A DNA stretch of 8,935 bases. Origin: an uncultured Actinomycetes bacterium. Lineage in GTDB: Bacteria > Actinomycetota > Thermoleophilia > Solirubrobacterales > Solirubrobacteraceae. Positions 1 to 5,810 of this stretch are shown piece by piece. The notes below the pieces were generated by a model. The model was not told the origin of the DNA and did no database searches. It worked only from the letters and a program-made list of their open reading frames with translations. How positions within the stretch are numbered: the stretch's first letter is position 1; every line of letters begins with the position of its first letter. The translations under genes and the position numbers were made by a program. The stretch covers positions 1 through 8,935 of the forward strand of contig CALAQT010000369.1 of NCBI GenBank assembly GCA_937888775.1, written 5' to 3'.

Positions 1-640
1 CCCGAACAAAAGCCGGGAGCACTAACCCTCTCGTAGTGCGGAAAATGGGGCTAGCCGCATCGCGCTCTACACCAGGTCTCGGGTTGCCAGCACCTCCCGC
101 TCTGACCACTGACAAACGACTGGGACGATCTACTGACAACCCGCGGGAATCCCGCTGACATGTGAGTGGGATGTAGAACGTCGGTCGAATGACAGCGCGG
201 CCGTCGCAGCGAACAGGTGTTCGCCGCCAGACCGCTCAGCGAGCGGTCGACCGTGTTCGAGCGTCAGCTGCGAGGGCTGCTGGATTGTCCGACAGGGGTA
301 GCGTGCAGCCGGGCCAGCGACGCTGAAGTCGTGACCGCTCCGCACCAACACGAGCCGTCTCGACGTGTGCGTCGGCGTGGCTGCTTGATGGCGAAACCGG
401 ACGCGTCGCGCGGGCGCTCGGCAGACGTGTTTTTCGCCGAGAGCAGGTCTCTGAAGTGGATCTGTCGGAGGCGCGCAATGCATAGGTACGCTTCGCCGCC
501 TGCGTCTCGAATCTGCGATGCCCGGGTGCGTTAGTTGCCGCGGTCTGGCACGTCCTTACGCGTGAGCGTGGTAACCGGTGCTGGTCCGCCTGTGGTGACG
601 GTCGACCCGCGGCTGCCCGGTTCGGGATGAGTGCTCATCT
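1..640. other. No supportable gene
   Basis: Both strands carry open frames of 60-117 codons here, but they overlap one another, are rich in Arg/Pro/Ser/Ala as expected for random frames in high-GC DNA, and show no motif, membrane segment or convincing ribosome site. No tRNA or rRNA signature was seen. This may be ordinary intergenic DNA or decayed sequence upstream or downstream of genes outside the window. Confidence 0.5.
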
Positions 641-1006
641 TTAGCTGAACACCGGTCCGAAGTTGCACGCGGCGGCCGCCTGCTTGTAGACCGGCGAGGC
701 GTGGCTGATCGTGTTGGGAACGGCCAGGTAGGCGCCACCGCGCCTGACGACCATGCTGTAGCCGCTGAAGCTGGCTGGCCGCGTTGAGGTGGGGTCGGGG
801 AACCCCGTGACGCCGTGCGCTCGCATGCACTCGGAGAACTTCAGCATCTGCGCCAACGCCTGGGCGGAGAGGTGTTGATGCCCGTCACTGCCGGGGAGGA
901 GCTTGTCGCAGGCCGACGAGGCGGTCTTGAACGCGGGCGAGGAGGTGTTCACACCCGCAGGGACAAGGATGTACGAGCGAGCAGCTCCGCCCCTGCGCCC
1001 CGACCA
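641..1006 (-). pseudogene. 3' fragment of a CMRxHGxxxFPDP-family secreted protein
   Basis: The family is a set of small, usually secreted or lipid-anchored proteins of unknown function, abundant in Actinomycetota and particularly Thermoleophilia. The frame is open from 1006 down to the TAA at 641. It shows the end of one repeat unit (VNTSSPAFKTASSAC..LLPG), then a full unit with FSECMRAHGVTGFPDP followed by SPVYKQAAAACNF. The paired cysteines of each unit are kept. No signal peptide or lipobox is present, and an in-frame TGA stands at 1007-1009, so the 5' half is missing. The GTG at 952 is more likely an internal valine (VPAGVNTSSP) than a real start. The preceding DNA belongs to a different gene in another frame, so the remnant seems to have been joined to it by a deletion or recombination near 1000-1010. 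Family assignment is from memory of the motif. Confidence 0.6.
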
Positions 1007-1490
1007 TCACCTGAAGCTGGGCAAGGGCATCCTCGCGCTGTTCGGACGCAGCCCTAACCTCTGCCGACGCGAATAGGGAAGGAATCATCCTCAATCCGTG
1101 ATCAGGCAATCCAGCACGCAGTTCAAGCAGCCACTCCGAGAACTCCTGGTCGAGCGAATCAGAGACAATGGCTAGCCGAGCTAGTTCGTCCCGGGCCTGG
1201 TTGCGCTGGCGGTGTGGGGCGACGAGGAGCATGGCGACGAAGACCACCGGCCCAAGAATCATGACCGTGCCAACGCCCGCGCCCAGAGCCGCTAACACGA
1301 CCTTCATGACGACACTGAGATGGCTTTCTACTGTCGCGACGATCGATGCCGCCAGCGTGACTACCGCTACGGCGGCAACAATGAACCAGTGACGCAAAAT
1401 CGTTCTCGCGTCATTCCACGCCGTATCTCGGTACCGAGATTGCTCCGCAGGTTCTAGGTGGATGACGAACGGCTCGAAGATGGAACGCAT
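885..1490 (-). CDS. Membrane protein of unknown function, C terminus probably foreign
   Basis: I do not recognise the family. ATG at 1490 is preferred over the upstream TTG at 1511 and gives about 201 residues. Residues 1-33 are polar (RSIFEPFVIHLEPAEQSRYRD). A hydrophobic helix lies at about 34-54 and a second long hydrophobic stretch, one or two helices, at about 61-92. A charged, helical cytoplasmic-type tail (about 93-165) contains DQEFSEWLLELRAGLPDHG. From about residue 165 the composition changes (Cys/Pro/Arg-rich), and this part overlaps the CMRxHG remnant in a different frame. The authentic C terminus is therefore probably lost, and the last roughly 35 residues are read-through of foreign DNA. 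No Shine-Dalgarno site is obvious. It could be a membrane-anchored accessory protein, but nothing shows its role. Confidence 0.5.
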   Translation of the reverse strand: MRSIFEPFVIHLEPAEQSRYRDTAWNDARTILRHWFIVAAVAVVTLAASIVATVESHLSVVMKVVLAALGAGVGTVMILGPVVFVAMLLVAPHRQRNQARDELARLAIVSDSLDQEFSEWLLELRAGLPDHGLRMIPSLFASAEVRAASEQREDALAQLQVMVGAQGRSCSLVHPCPCGCEHLLARVQDRLVGLRQAPPRQ

Positions 1491-1511
1491 GGTCCTCGGC
1501 AATTTCGGCAA

Positions 1512-1683
1512 TGGAATCTACCCATCAACCCAACTGTCCTCGTCAGGGCGCATCTGGCTCGACGACGTAGCACCAAGGATCTCTAGGAGTCCCAAGTGGC
1601 AGCCGCGATTAGGAGTCCCACTGGAACGATCCAGTTGAGGTCGGTACAGAGGTCGGTCTCACGCAGGCCGGAGACCGGTGCCC
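1512..1683. repeat. Intergenic hairpins and an 11-bp direct repeat
   Basis: TAGGAGTCCCA occurs at 1584-1594 and again at 1610-1620, 26 bp apart, each followed by a similar TGG. Just after it, CTGGA/TCCAG (1621-1625, 1630-1634) can form a short hairpin, and CGGTCTC/GAGACCG (1654-1660, 1671-1677) a 7-bp stem with a 10-nt loop. The stems lie just past the stop of the minus-strand gene ending at 1684 and could serve as its terminator, though no T tract follows on the minus strand. The direct repeat could be a regulator site for the gene starting at 1490. Confidence 0.35.
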
Positions 1684-2249
1684 TCAGGATCTGCCCGGTG
1701 TGTAAATCGTTCTTTCATCGGCCGATTCCTGGACCTCGTGGCATGTCCGGCGATGCCTAATCCAGGTTGCGATCAAGAGCACCCAAGCCGTCCGCCCCTG
1801 GATGATGCCCGGTCCAGCGGGCTCCGACTCGATCTCGACGAGCTGATCCTTGAACTCTTTCCGGAACTCCACGAAGTCAGTCGATATCTGGACAGCTAAG
1901 GTCCTCCACGCCTGTCGAAATGCTGGGCGGCCTAGGTTCGTTTGACGCCCGGCTTCCACTCGTTCCAGGTCTTTTTTGAGACCCGATGAGATTCGCGCAG
2001 AAAGATTTGCTCGTTGCAGAGATCGAAGTATCGGTAGAAGGCAGACAGCGACTCCCTATCTTCGATAGGCGTGAGCTTCTTGCCCAGCATCGCGTCCACG
2101 GGCAGCTCTGCGACGAGTTGCCGGTACACCGAAGTCAATCGGTCCTCAAAGTCGGTCCTGGCCCGCCTGTAGTTGAACTGGAGTTGAACTACGGCTGCAC
2201 CGACTCCGGCAGCGGTCAGACATGTACCAATGTCCGTAACGATCGTCAT
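1684..2249 (-). pseudogene. Frameshifted membrane-anchored protein, FYRYFDLCNEQIFL family
   Basis: Unknown function. Read from ATG 2249, the protein has one N-terminal membrane helix (residues about 2-22), then a soluble helical part with DFEDRLTSVYRQLVAELPVDAMLG and FYRYFDLCNEQIFLR..RVSKKTWNEWKPGVK, resembling conserved actinobacterial hypothetical proteins of about 150-180 residues. The frame stops at 1932 just after GVKRT. The next frame continues the same domain without a gap of sense: TNLGRPAFRQAWRTL...DFVEFRKEF. The switch falls at about 1935-1945, where restoring one base (AAG ACG instead of AAACG) would give GVKTNLGRPAFRQAW. So one base appears deleted, by mutation or sequencing error. 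The second frame runs on to a stop at 1684. The longer GTG start at 2324 adds an Arg-rich leader that looks non-native. Confidence 0.6.
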
Positions 2250-2583
2250 GGACGGCAGAGTCTCGCACGCCCGCGCGCGCACGCGAGCCAAACGGCCTGA
2301 AAGCGCCTTTCGCGCGCCGGTCACACGCCGGTCCGAGCCCGCAAACCCTGCAAAAGCCCTGCAAAACCTGTCGCCGCGGGCTCAAGGGTTCGGAAACTGA
2401 TTTTGCCTGGGCCGACCTGGCGCCCGAGGCGCTCGACATCGACCGGCGGTGATCTCGCTGCCCGAGGCGCTGGCGCCCCACGAGGCGCTCGACTGGCGCG
2501 CGCCCAGCGCTCCCGAGTTCGTACGCTTTCACTAGGTTGACCCGCTGAGGCCCCGCCGAGGCCCTGTCAGCGCCCGTGCTCAT

Positions 2584-2603
2584 ACGCTTTGGTACAAAAG
2601 CGT
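2584..2603. promoter_or_regulatory. Inverted repeat, possible operator or recombinase site
   Basis: ACGCTTT (2584-2590) and AAAGCGT (2597-2603) form perfect 7-bp arms around a 6-bp centre GGTACA. The repeat covers the expected -35 region of the promoter whose -10 is at 2616-2621, so a protein bound here would control the recombinase operon. A single further half site, ACGCTTT, sits at 2523-2529. Two inverted arms around a 6-bp centre also fit a tyrosine recombinase core site, although those arms are usually longer. Confidence 0.4.
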
Positions 2604-2612
2604 GCGACGGCC

Positions 2613-2621
2613 TGCTATCAT
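2613..2621 (+). promoter_or_regulatory. Extended -10 promoter of the recombinase operon
   Basis: TGCTATCAT is a TGn extension followed by a -10 hexamer matching 5 of 6 consensus positions. No good -35 is present, as is usual for extended -10 promoters. The predicted start of transcription, about 2628, leaves a leader of roughly 26 nt holding the ribosome site AGGGAG (2643-2648), five bases before the ATG at 2654. Confidence 0.5.
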
Positions 2622-2653
2622 TGCTGCTAATCAGCACAATCTAGGGAGACAGC

Positions 2654-2896
2654 ATGAAAGCCCTACCCGTATACGGACCTGAACCTAAGCCCGCTAACTG
2701 GCCGCCGCGCCCAACGGACGCCGAGTTGGACACCTATATGGACTGGCAGTTCGCTATCCCGCGTCTGCCACCAACAGAGTTGTCGGAGGCCGTCTACGCC
2801 TGGCGGTACGACATTGACAATATTGGCGACCCCGCCACCCGCGAGGCGCTGGGCGCCGCCTTGTACCGCCGCGATGTGCGTCAGGAGTCAGCATGA
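2654..2896 (+). CDS. Hypothetical 80-aa protein, first gene of recombinase operon
   Basis: I do not recognise the family. The 80 residues are soluble, with no membrane segment or signal peptide. A Pro-rich N terminus (PEPKPANWPPRPTDAELD) is followed by a Trp/Tyr-rich, probably helical part (YMDWQFAIPRLPPTELSEAVYAWRYDIDN) and a basic tail. The start is well supported: AGGGAG lies five bases upstream and an extended -10 promoter further up. Its TGA overlaps the ATG of the recombinase (ATGA at 2893-2896), so the two are translationally coupled and probably act together. A directionality or DNA-binding accessory factor, or a stand-in for the recombinase's missing N-terminal domain, are possibilities suggested by position only. 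No helix-turn-helix is evident. Confidence 0.72.
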   Translation: MKALPVYGPEPKPANWPPRPTDAELDTYMDWQFAIPRLPPTELSEAVYAWRYDIDNIGDPATREALGAALYRRDVRQESA

Positions 2897-3591
2897 CCAC
2901 GCCCGCCAACGCAGGCAAAACGTACCCGGCCGAACCTCTGACCGATGACGAGTTTCGATCCCTACTCGCGTCCATCGAGGGCGATGGCTTGCTGGCGACG
3001 CGCAACCGCGCGTTGCTGGCAGTGATGTGGGGCTCAGGGCTCAGGGTCAGTGAGGCGCTCGCCCTTGAGCCGCGCGACGTGCTCGAACGAGGGCGCGCGC
3101 TCAGGGTCCGGCATGGCAAGGGTGACCGGGCGCGCGTTGCAGCGCTGCGCCCCGAGGCTGGCGCATGGCTGGCCCTGTGGCTTGCTATGCGCGCCGCTCT
3201 AGGGCTCCCGAGGGGCTCGATGGTGTTCTGCTCAATCAGCAAGGGCGCCAGCCGCACGCGCGGGGGCAAGCTCGATTCGAGTTACGTGCGAGCGTTGCTG
3301 CCCGTGCTCGCCAAGCGCGCCAACATCGACAAGCGAGTCCACCCGCACGGCCTGCGCCACTCCCACGCCACTGCGCTTGTGCGGGGAGGCGCTCGCCTCG
3401 ATGCAATCAGCGGCCAGCTAGGCCATTCGAGCGCTGCAACCACTGATCGCTACCTCGCGCGCATGGCGCCAGAGGCGCGAATCAGCGAACTGCACGAGCT
3501 ATTCCCACCGAACCCCTGGGCGGAAAGGGTGCTGCTCGACACCGAGCGCAAGTTGGACGACATCGAGCGCGAGCGCAGCGGGCCTGATTGA
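2893..3591 (+). CDS. Tyrosine recombinase/integrase, catalytic domain only
   Basis: Catalyses site-specific DNA strand exchange through a covalent 3'-phosphotyrosine. At 232 residues it is shorter than XerC/XerD (about 300): the catalytic domain starts almost at once (PLTDDEFRSLLASIEGDGLLATRNRALLAV), so the usual roughly 100-residue SAM-like core-binding domain is absent. The full catalytic set is visible: Arg51 in SGLRVSEAL, Lys76 in HGKGDRARV, His152 and Arg155 in HPHGLRHSHAT, His178 in GQLGHSS and Tyr187 in TTDRYLA. A charged helical tail (about 205-232) follows. AGGAG at 2883-2887 gives a good ribosome site, and the start overlaps the previous stop. The enzyme looks intact and active. Lack of a core-binding domain recalls FimB/FimE-type inversion recombinases in size, but the sequence reads as XerC/D-like. 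Its DNA sites are unknown. Confidence 0.92.
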   Translation: MTTPANAGKTYPAEPLTDDEFRSLLASIEGDGLLATRNRALLAVMWGSGLRVSEALALEPRDVLERGRALRVRHGKGDRARVAALRPEAGAWLALWLAMRAALGLPRGSMVFCSISKGASRTRGGKLDSSYVRALLPVLAKRANIDKRVHPHGLRHSHATALVRGGARLDAISGQLGHSSAATTDRYLARMAPEARISELHELFPPNPWAERVLLDTERKLDDIERERSGPD

Positions 3592-3592
3592 T

Positions 3593-3952
3593 ATGTACGT
3601 CATCCGCCTATTCGACGGGACCACGCTCCCCAATATGACCTGGCACCCGCTAGAGCGGGAGCTTGCGCGCGCGTGCGACCTCACGGTCCACGAACTGCGC
3701 GCACGCATCGGGCGCGAGGACGGCGGGCTCTCGGCGGTGAGCCGCGAGGCAATCGGGAGTGACGCCCGCCTGACGCCCGCCTGCGGCTGCGAGTCCTGCA
3801 ACTGGACGATAGGGCGCTTGTGGTGGCACGTCGAGGTCCCGCGGGCGCCCTACCTCTGTAGCAAGCGCTGGCGCAGGCACCCGAGCCGTCTGTTCTTGCC
3901 CTGGGAACGGTGGACGGCGCAGATGCCCGACCGCGAGGGAGGCGATTGGTAG
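3593..3952 (+). CDS. Hypothetical 119-aa Cys/Trp-rich protein, third gene of operon
   Basis: Family not recognised. The ATG lies one base after the recombinase stop, so it is almost certainly co-transcribed and coupled. The N-terminal 40 residues are predicted helical (TWHPLERELARACDLTVHELRARIG) and might be a small DNA-binding fold. A central cluster CGCESC (Cys64, Cys66, Cys69) with Cys89 further on could bind a metal. It is followed by Trp-rich segments (GRLWWHVEVPRAPYLCSKRW, FLPWERW). There is no membrane helix. It may be an accessory to the recombinase or cargo. Base composition matches the two genes before it, suggesting all three arrived together. Confidence 0.65.
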   Translation: MYVIRLFDGTTLPNMTWHPLERELARACDLTVHELRARIGREDGGLSAVSREAIGSDARLTPACGCESCNWTIGRLWWHVEVPRAPYLCSKRWRRHPSRLFLPWERWTAQMPDREGGDW

Positions 3953-4027
3953 CCGCTTTGCCTGCCCTTTCCGTCCCGAAATTAGGCCATTTCTTAGAAC
4001 GCCTTAGGATGCGTCGGCCCAAACCGG

Positions 4028-4052
4028 AAAGTGCCCTTTTGCAGGGACTTTT
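4028..4052 (+). terminator. Possible terminator of the recombinase operon
   Basis: A 9-bp stem with one bulge (AAAGTgCCCT over TTTGC to AGGGACTTT) ends in four T residues on the plus strand, about 75 bases past the stop of the 119-aa gene. An outer stem, AAACCGG/CCGGTTT, encloses it and is itself followed by a T. The T tract is short and partly inside the stem, so termination is only suggested. Confidence 0.35.
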
Positions 4053-4231
4053 GTAAACCCGGTTTTACCCCCAAAAACAGGGTGGTATCCCCAGTGGAAT
4101 TGCTTGCGTACGGGCCAAAACGCCCAGTGTTTATAAGGGCTCAATCAGCCGCTAGAGCGCACGCGGCCCAAACACTTGGACTTTCTGGACACGTAGCCTG
4201 TTTGAGCGGTTTTGGGCACCGCAAACGGGCT

Positions 4232-4270
4232 CTCAGAGCGTCTGAGCGCGCCGAGGTCCGAGTGTACAAT
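4232..4270 (+). promoter_or_regulatory. -10 box with upstream perfect hairpin/operator
   Basis: TACAAT (4265-4270) is a 5/6 match to the -10 consensus and lies 20 bases before the ATG at 4291. There is no clear -35. In its place is the perfect inverted repeat CTCAGA-GCG-TCTGAG (4232-4246), which could be an operator. Predicted transcription from about 4277 gives a short leader without a Shine-Dalgarno site. Confidence 0.35.
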
Positions 4271-4290
4271 TCGCTCTCAACAAACCCTCA

Positions 4291-4476
4291 ATGATCGTCC
4301 TGCTCGCATGCATCGCCGCGCTTTTGTACTTCCCCGCGCTGCGTCATGCCGTTGGCGCCTTCGTGTGGGGCGTACTGTTCCTGATTGCAATGACACTGCT
4401 CGCGGGCGAGGTCGGCGCGTTCGTCGCGCTCACAGTCGGTTGTATCGCGTTCGTGCGCGGCTTCTACCGGGCCTGA
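4291..4476 (+). CDS. Small two-helix membrane protein
   Basis: This 61-residue protein is almost all hydrophobic: MIVLLACIAALLYFPAL, then a short polar turn (RHAVG), then AFVWGVLFLIAMTLLAGEVGAFVALTVGCIAFV and a basic end RGFYRA. Two or three helices are likely, with the positive tail in the cytoplasm. The family is not known to me. The ATG follows a TACAAT -10 box by 20 bases, but no ribosome site is visible. Codon third positions are G/C-rich as in real genes here. It may be a phage- or element-type small membrane protein; nothing else points to a role. Confidence 0.5.
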   Translation: MIVLLACIAALLYFPALRHAVGAFVWGVLFLIAMTLLAGEVGAFVALTVGCIAFVRGFYRA

Positions 4477-4604
4477 CGACAAGCCCTCGCGCGCTCGCGG
4501 TTTGGGCTCCCCGAGTCCTACTACCGGCCGAGCGCCCGAAGGCGCCCACGCGCGCTCTCACGAGCCCACAGACGCCACCGGACCCTAAGCGGGGCCCGTC
4601 GCTA

Positions 4605-4772
4605 TCACGCCGACGTGAGGAGGACGAGTACAACGGCCGCGACCGTGCAAACGGCCAGCAGCGTCACCCATCTCCGGGTGGTGCCGGTCAGCCACTCGAT
4701 CACCACGACCCTGCCGAGCAGGATGTCGATCAGGCTCGCCACGAGGCACACGACCGACGCGAGCGCGAATCC
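4605..4772 (-). pseudogene. 3' part of a small membrane protein gene split by the IS
   Basis: Codes for GFALASVVCLVASLIDILLGR, then VVVIEWLTGTTRRW and a second helix VTLLAVCTVAAVVLVLLTSA, ending at 4605. Its reading frame enters from the left inverted repeat of the element. When the element and one target duplication are removed, the preceding codons are those at 8068-8033 (VILLILITLLLG), giving a continuous 67-residue protein with two hydrophobic segments and a Thr/Arg-rich turn. The join is in frame and makes hydrophobic sense across the target site, which supports this having been the intact gene. Function unknown. The apparent longer frame up to 4925 is an artefact of antisense transposase sequence. 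Confidence 0.7.
4765..4772. repeat. Target-site duplication, left copy
   Basis: GCGAATCC immediately precedes the left inverted repeat and is repeated exactly at 8025-8032 after the right one. An 8-bp duplication is what IS1595-family elements make. Confidence 0.93.
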
Positions 4773-4799
4773 GGCAATGTGTGACTTGGCAAACCTATG
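4773..4799 (+). repeat. Left terminal inverted repeat
   Basis: 27-bp repeat, two mismatches against the right end (G/A at base 17 and T/C at base 24). It contains TTGGCA, usable as a -35 for the transposase promoter. Confidence 0.93.
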
Positions 4800-4813
4800 G
4801 ATCGGAGTAGACT
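4786..4813 (+). promoter_or_regulatory. Transposase promoter overlapping the left IR
   Basis: TTGGCA (4786-4791) and TAGACT (4808-4813) are separated by 16 bp. The -10 lies 7 bases before the ATG at 4821, so the message would begin at or next to the start codon, giving a leaderless or nearly leaderless transcript. That fits the lack of a well-placed ribosome site. Confidence 0.45.
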
Positions 4814-4820
4814 TTCCTGT

Positions 4821-5456
4821 ATGGGATTGAGCATTCCGCAACTGGCCGACAAGCTCCAGACCGAAGCCGACGCCTACAAGTTCCTTGAAGACCTGCGCTG
4901 GGGCGAACGTCCGGTCTGCCCGCATTGCGGTGGCGTCGATCCGTACTTCCTGAACCCGAAGAACGGAAACTCACGCAAGACACGCACCGGAACTACCTCC
5001 CAGCGACGTGTTTGGAAGTGCCGCGAATGCCGCAAGCAGTTCAGCGTCCTGACCGACACCATCTTCCACGGCTCGAAGATCCCGATACGCACGTGGGTCT
5101 TCGTCATCTTTGAGATGGCATCCAGCAAGAACGGCGTGTCGGCCCGCGAGATTGAACGCAAGTACGACCTGACACCGAAGACGGCCTGGTTCATGATGCA
5201 CCGCATCCGTGAAGCGATGAAGCGCGAACCCATGGCTGGCCTGCTGACAGGGCGGGTCGCCGTGGACGAAACCTACATCGGCGGGAAGCCGAAGAATCGG
5301 CATCGCAACGATCCGCGCGAACGCGCACGCGGCTTCGGTGAGACCGATCAGACCGCCGTGGTGGCGCTCGTTCACCGCGAGACTGGCGAGGTTCGCTCAG
5401 CCGTCATGGAGCGCGTAGCGAAGGTCCGACCGGCGTGTCCGGTTGTACTTGAATAG
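4821..5456 (+). pseudogene. IS1595-family transposase, C-terminally truncated
   Basis: The family cuts and pastes DNA with an RNase H-fold DDE-type (ISXO2-like) catalytic domain. ATG 4821 is chosen over the start at 4797, which lies inside the inverted repeat. Of 211 residues, 31-75 form the N-terminal zinc ribbon (CPHCGG with Cys33/36, CRECRKQFSVLTDT with Cys67/70). Residues 85-135 carry the helix-turn-helix-like part (IPIRTWVFVIFEMASSKNGVSA, LTPKTAWFMMHRIR). VAVDETYIGGK holds the first catalytic Asp (149). Homologs run to about 300 residues, with a second Asp and a late His/Asn/Glu region (typically near NTVESFF). Here sense ends near AVMERVA (about residue 200) and a foreign tail of about 11 residues follows. 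The protein should be inactive by itself, though its DNA-binding part could still bind the ends. The missing part was not found elsewhere in the window. Confidence 0.88.
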
Positions 5457-5810
5457 CGAGCCCGCGAGTTGTGTCCCCATCCGATGCGCGTGACGATGAA
5501 TCACGTCGCGGTAATACTGCTCGTCGTTCAAGCCACCCCGGTTGGCGTATCTGTCAACAACGGCCAACGTGATCCCGAAGTGATCTAGCTCGCTTCGGTG
5601 ACTCAGAGCCATTTTGCTGTCCCACGCGACCAGGACGCAAGGGGCCAGATTCGCAAGCGCCTTGAAGAGGGCTCCATCCTTCGTCCCTTTATTGGCAAGC
5701 CCTAGTTGCTTGACCGAGGTGGCGTCAAGCCCGCGCCGACAAAGCTCGCGAGCAAGCTTGTAATTCATGTCCTCGTCAATGACGAGGCGGAGCGTTGGGT
5801 CAGGCGGCAA
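5397..5810 (-). CDS. PIN-like toxin, DUF5615 (VapC45 type)
   Basis: Likely ribonuclease toxin of a type II toxin-antitoxin pair. The 137 residues match the usual length of the family (VapC45 of Mycobacterium tuberculosis is of similar size). LRLVIDEDMNYKLARELCRRGLD (about 7-29) is the N-terminal acidic motif with Asp12/Glu13/Asp14. Asp45 in NKGTKDGAL and Asp64 in VLVAWDSKM complete the expected acidic pocket. HRHAHRM near 105 is also typical. The start is a TTG at 5810 that overlaps the antitoxin stop by 11 bases, because any later start would remove the core motif. The last about ten residues (RRSDLRYALHDG) are antisense to transposase codons, so the native C terminus was replaced at the junction near 5420-5435. 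Whether that affects activity is unknown. Confidence 0.82.
   Translation of the reverse strand: MPPDPTLRLVIDEDMNYKLARELCRRGLDATSVKQLGLANKGTKDGALFKALANLAPCVLVAWDSKMALSHRSELDHFGITLAVVDRYANRGGLNDEQYYRDVIHRHAHRMGTQLAGSLFKYNRTRRSDLRYALHDG

Larger units (their letters stand above)
2250..2653. repeat. Repeat-rich non-coding stretch before the recombinase operon
   Basis: No convincing gene. It contains CCCTGCAAAA twice with an 11-bp period (2346-2355, 2357-2366), GAGGCGCTCGAC twice (2426-2437, 2482-2493) with CCCGAGGCGCT also at 2423-2433 and 2461-2471, and the octamer TACGCTTT twice (2522-2529, 2583-2590). A frame ending at 2452 reads CKTCRRGL...APEALDIDRR but has no start codon. Helically spaced short repeats beside a recombinase can be protein-binding sites, but this is an inference. 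Confidence 0.4.
3953..4290. other. Structured non-coding region after the recombinase operon
   Basis: It is more A/T-rich than its surroundings and has no convincing gene. It is dense in inverted repeats: AAAGTgCCCT/AGGGACTTT (4028-4037, 4043-4051; one bulged base) nested inside AAACCGG/CCGGTTT (4021-4027, 4059-4065); a 10-bp arm pair around CAGTGTTT/AAACACTT (about 4128 and 4172); and CTCAGA-GCG-TCTGAG (4232-4246). CGGCCCAAAC occurs twice (about 4015 and 4165). It could contain a terminator, an element end or a structured RNA. Confidence 0.45.

Noticed and set aside
130..534. Overlapping open frames on both strands (up to 117 codons)
   Set aside because: Mutually overlapping, Arg/Ser/Pro-rich, no motif or ribosome site; typical chance frames in high-GC DNA.
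2342..2452. Plus-strand frame with CKTC motif ending APEALDIDRR
   Set aside because: No start codon and no partner cysteine pair; the CxxC falls inside the CCCTGCAAAA repeats.
2146..2637. 163-codon minus frame covering the repeat region
   Set aside because: It runs antisense through the promoter and palindrome of the recombinase operon and overlaps the better-supported gene at 1684-2249; composition is random-like.
4021..4190. Integron attC site or CRISPR array
   Set aside because: No core RYYYAAC/GTTRRRY boxes in the right arrangement, no IntI-type integrase insert in the recombinase, and no regularly spaced identical repeats.
4031..4294. 87-codon plus frame in the gap after the recombinase operon
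   Set aside because: It lies across several inverted repeats, lacks a ribosome site and shows no domain-like pattern.
4212..4784. 190-codon plus frame
   Set aside because: Arg/Pro-rich chance frame antisense to the interrupted membrane protein and overlapping the 61-aa membrane gene in another frame.
5380..5470. Programmed frameshift giving full-length transposase
   Set aside because: No later frame on the plus strand continues with the rest of the ISXO2-like domain; the DNA beyond is the toxin gene on the other strand.
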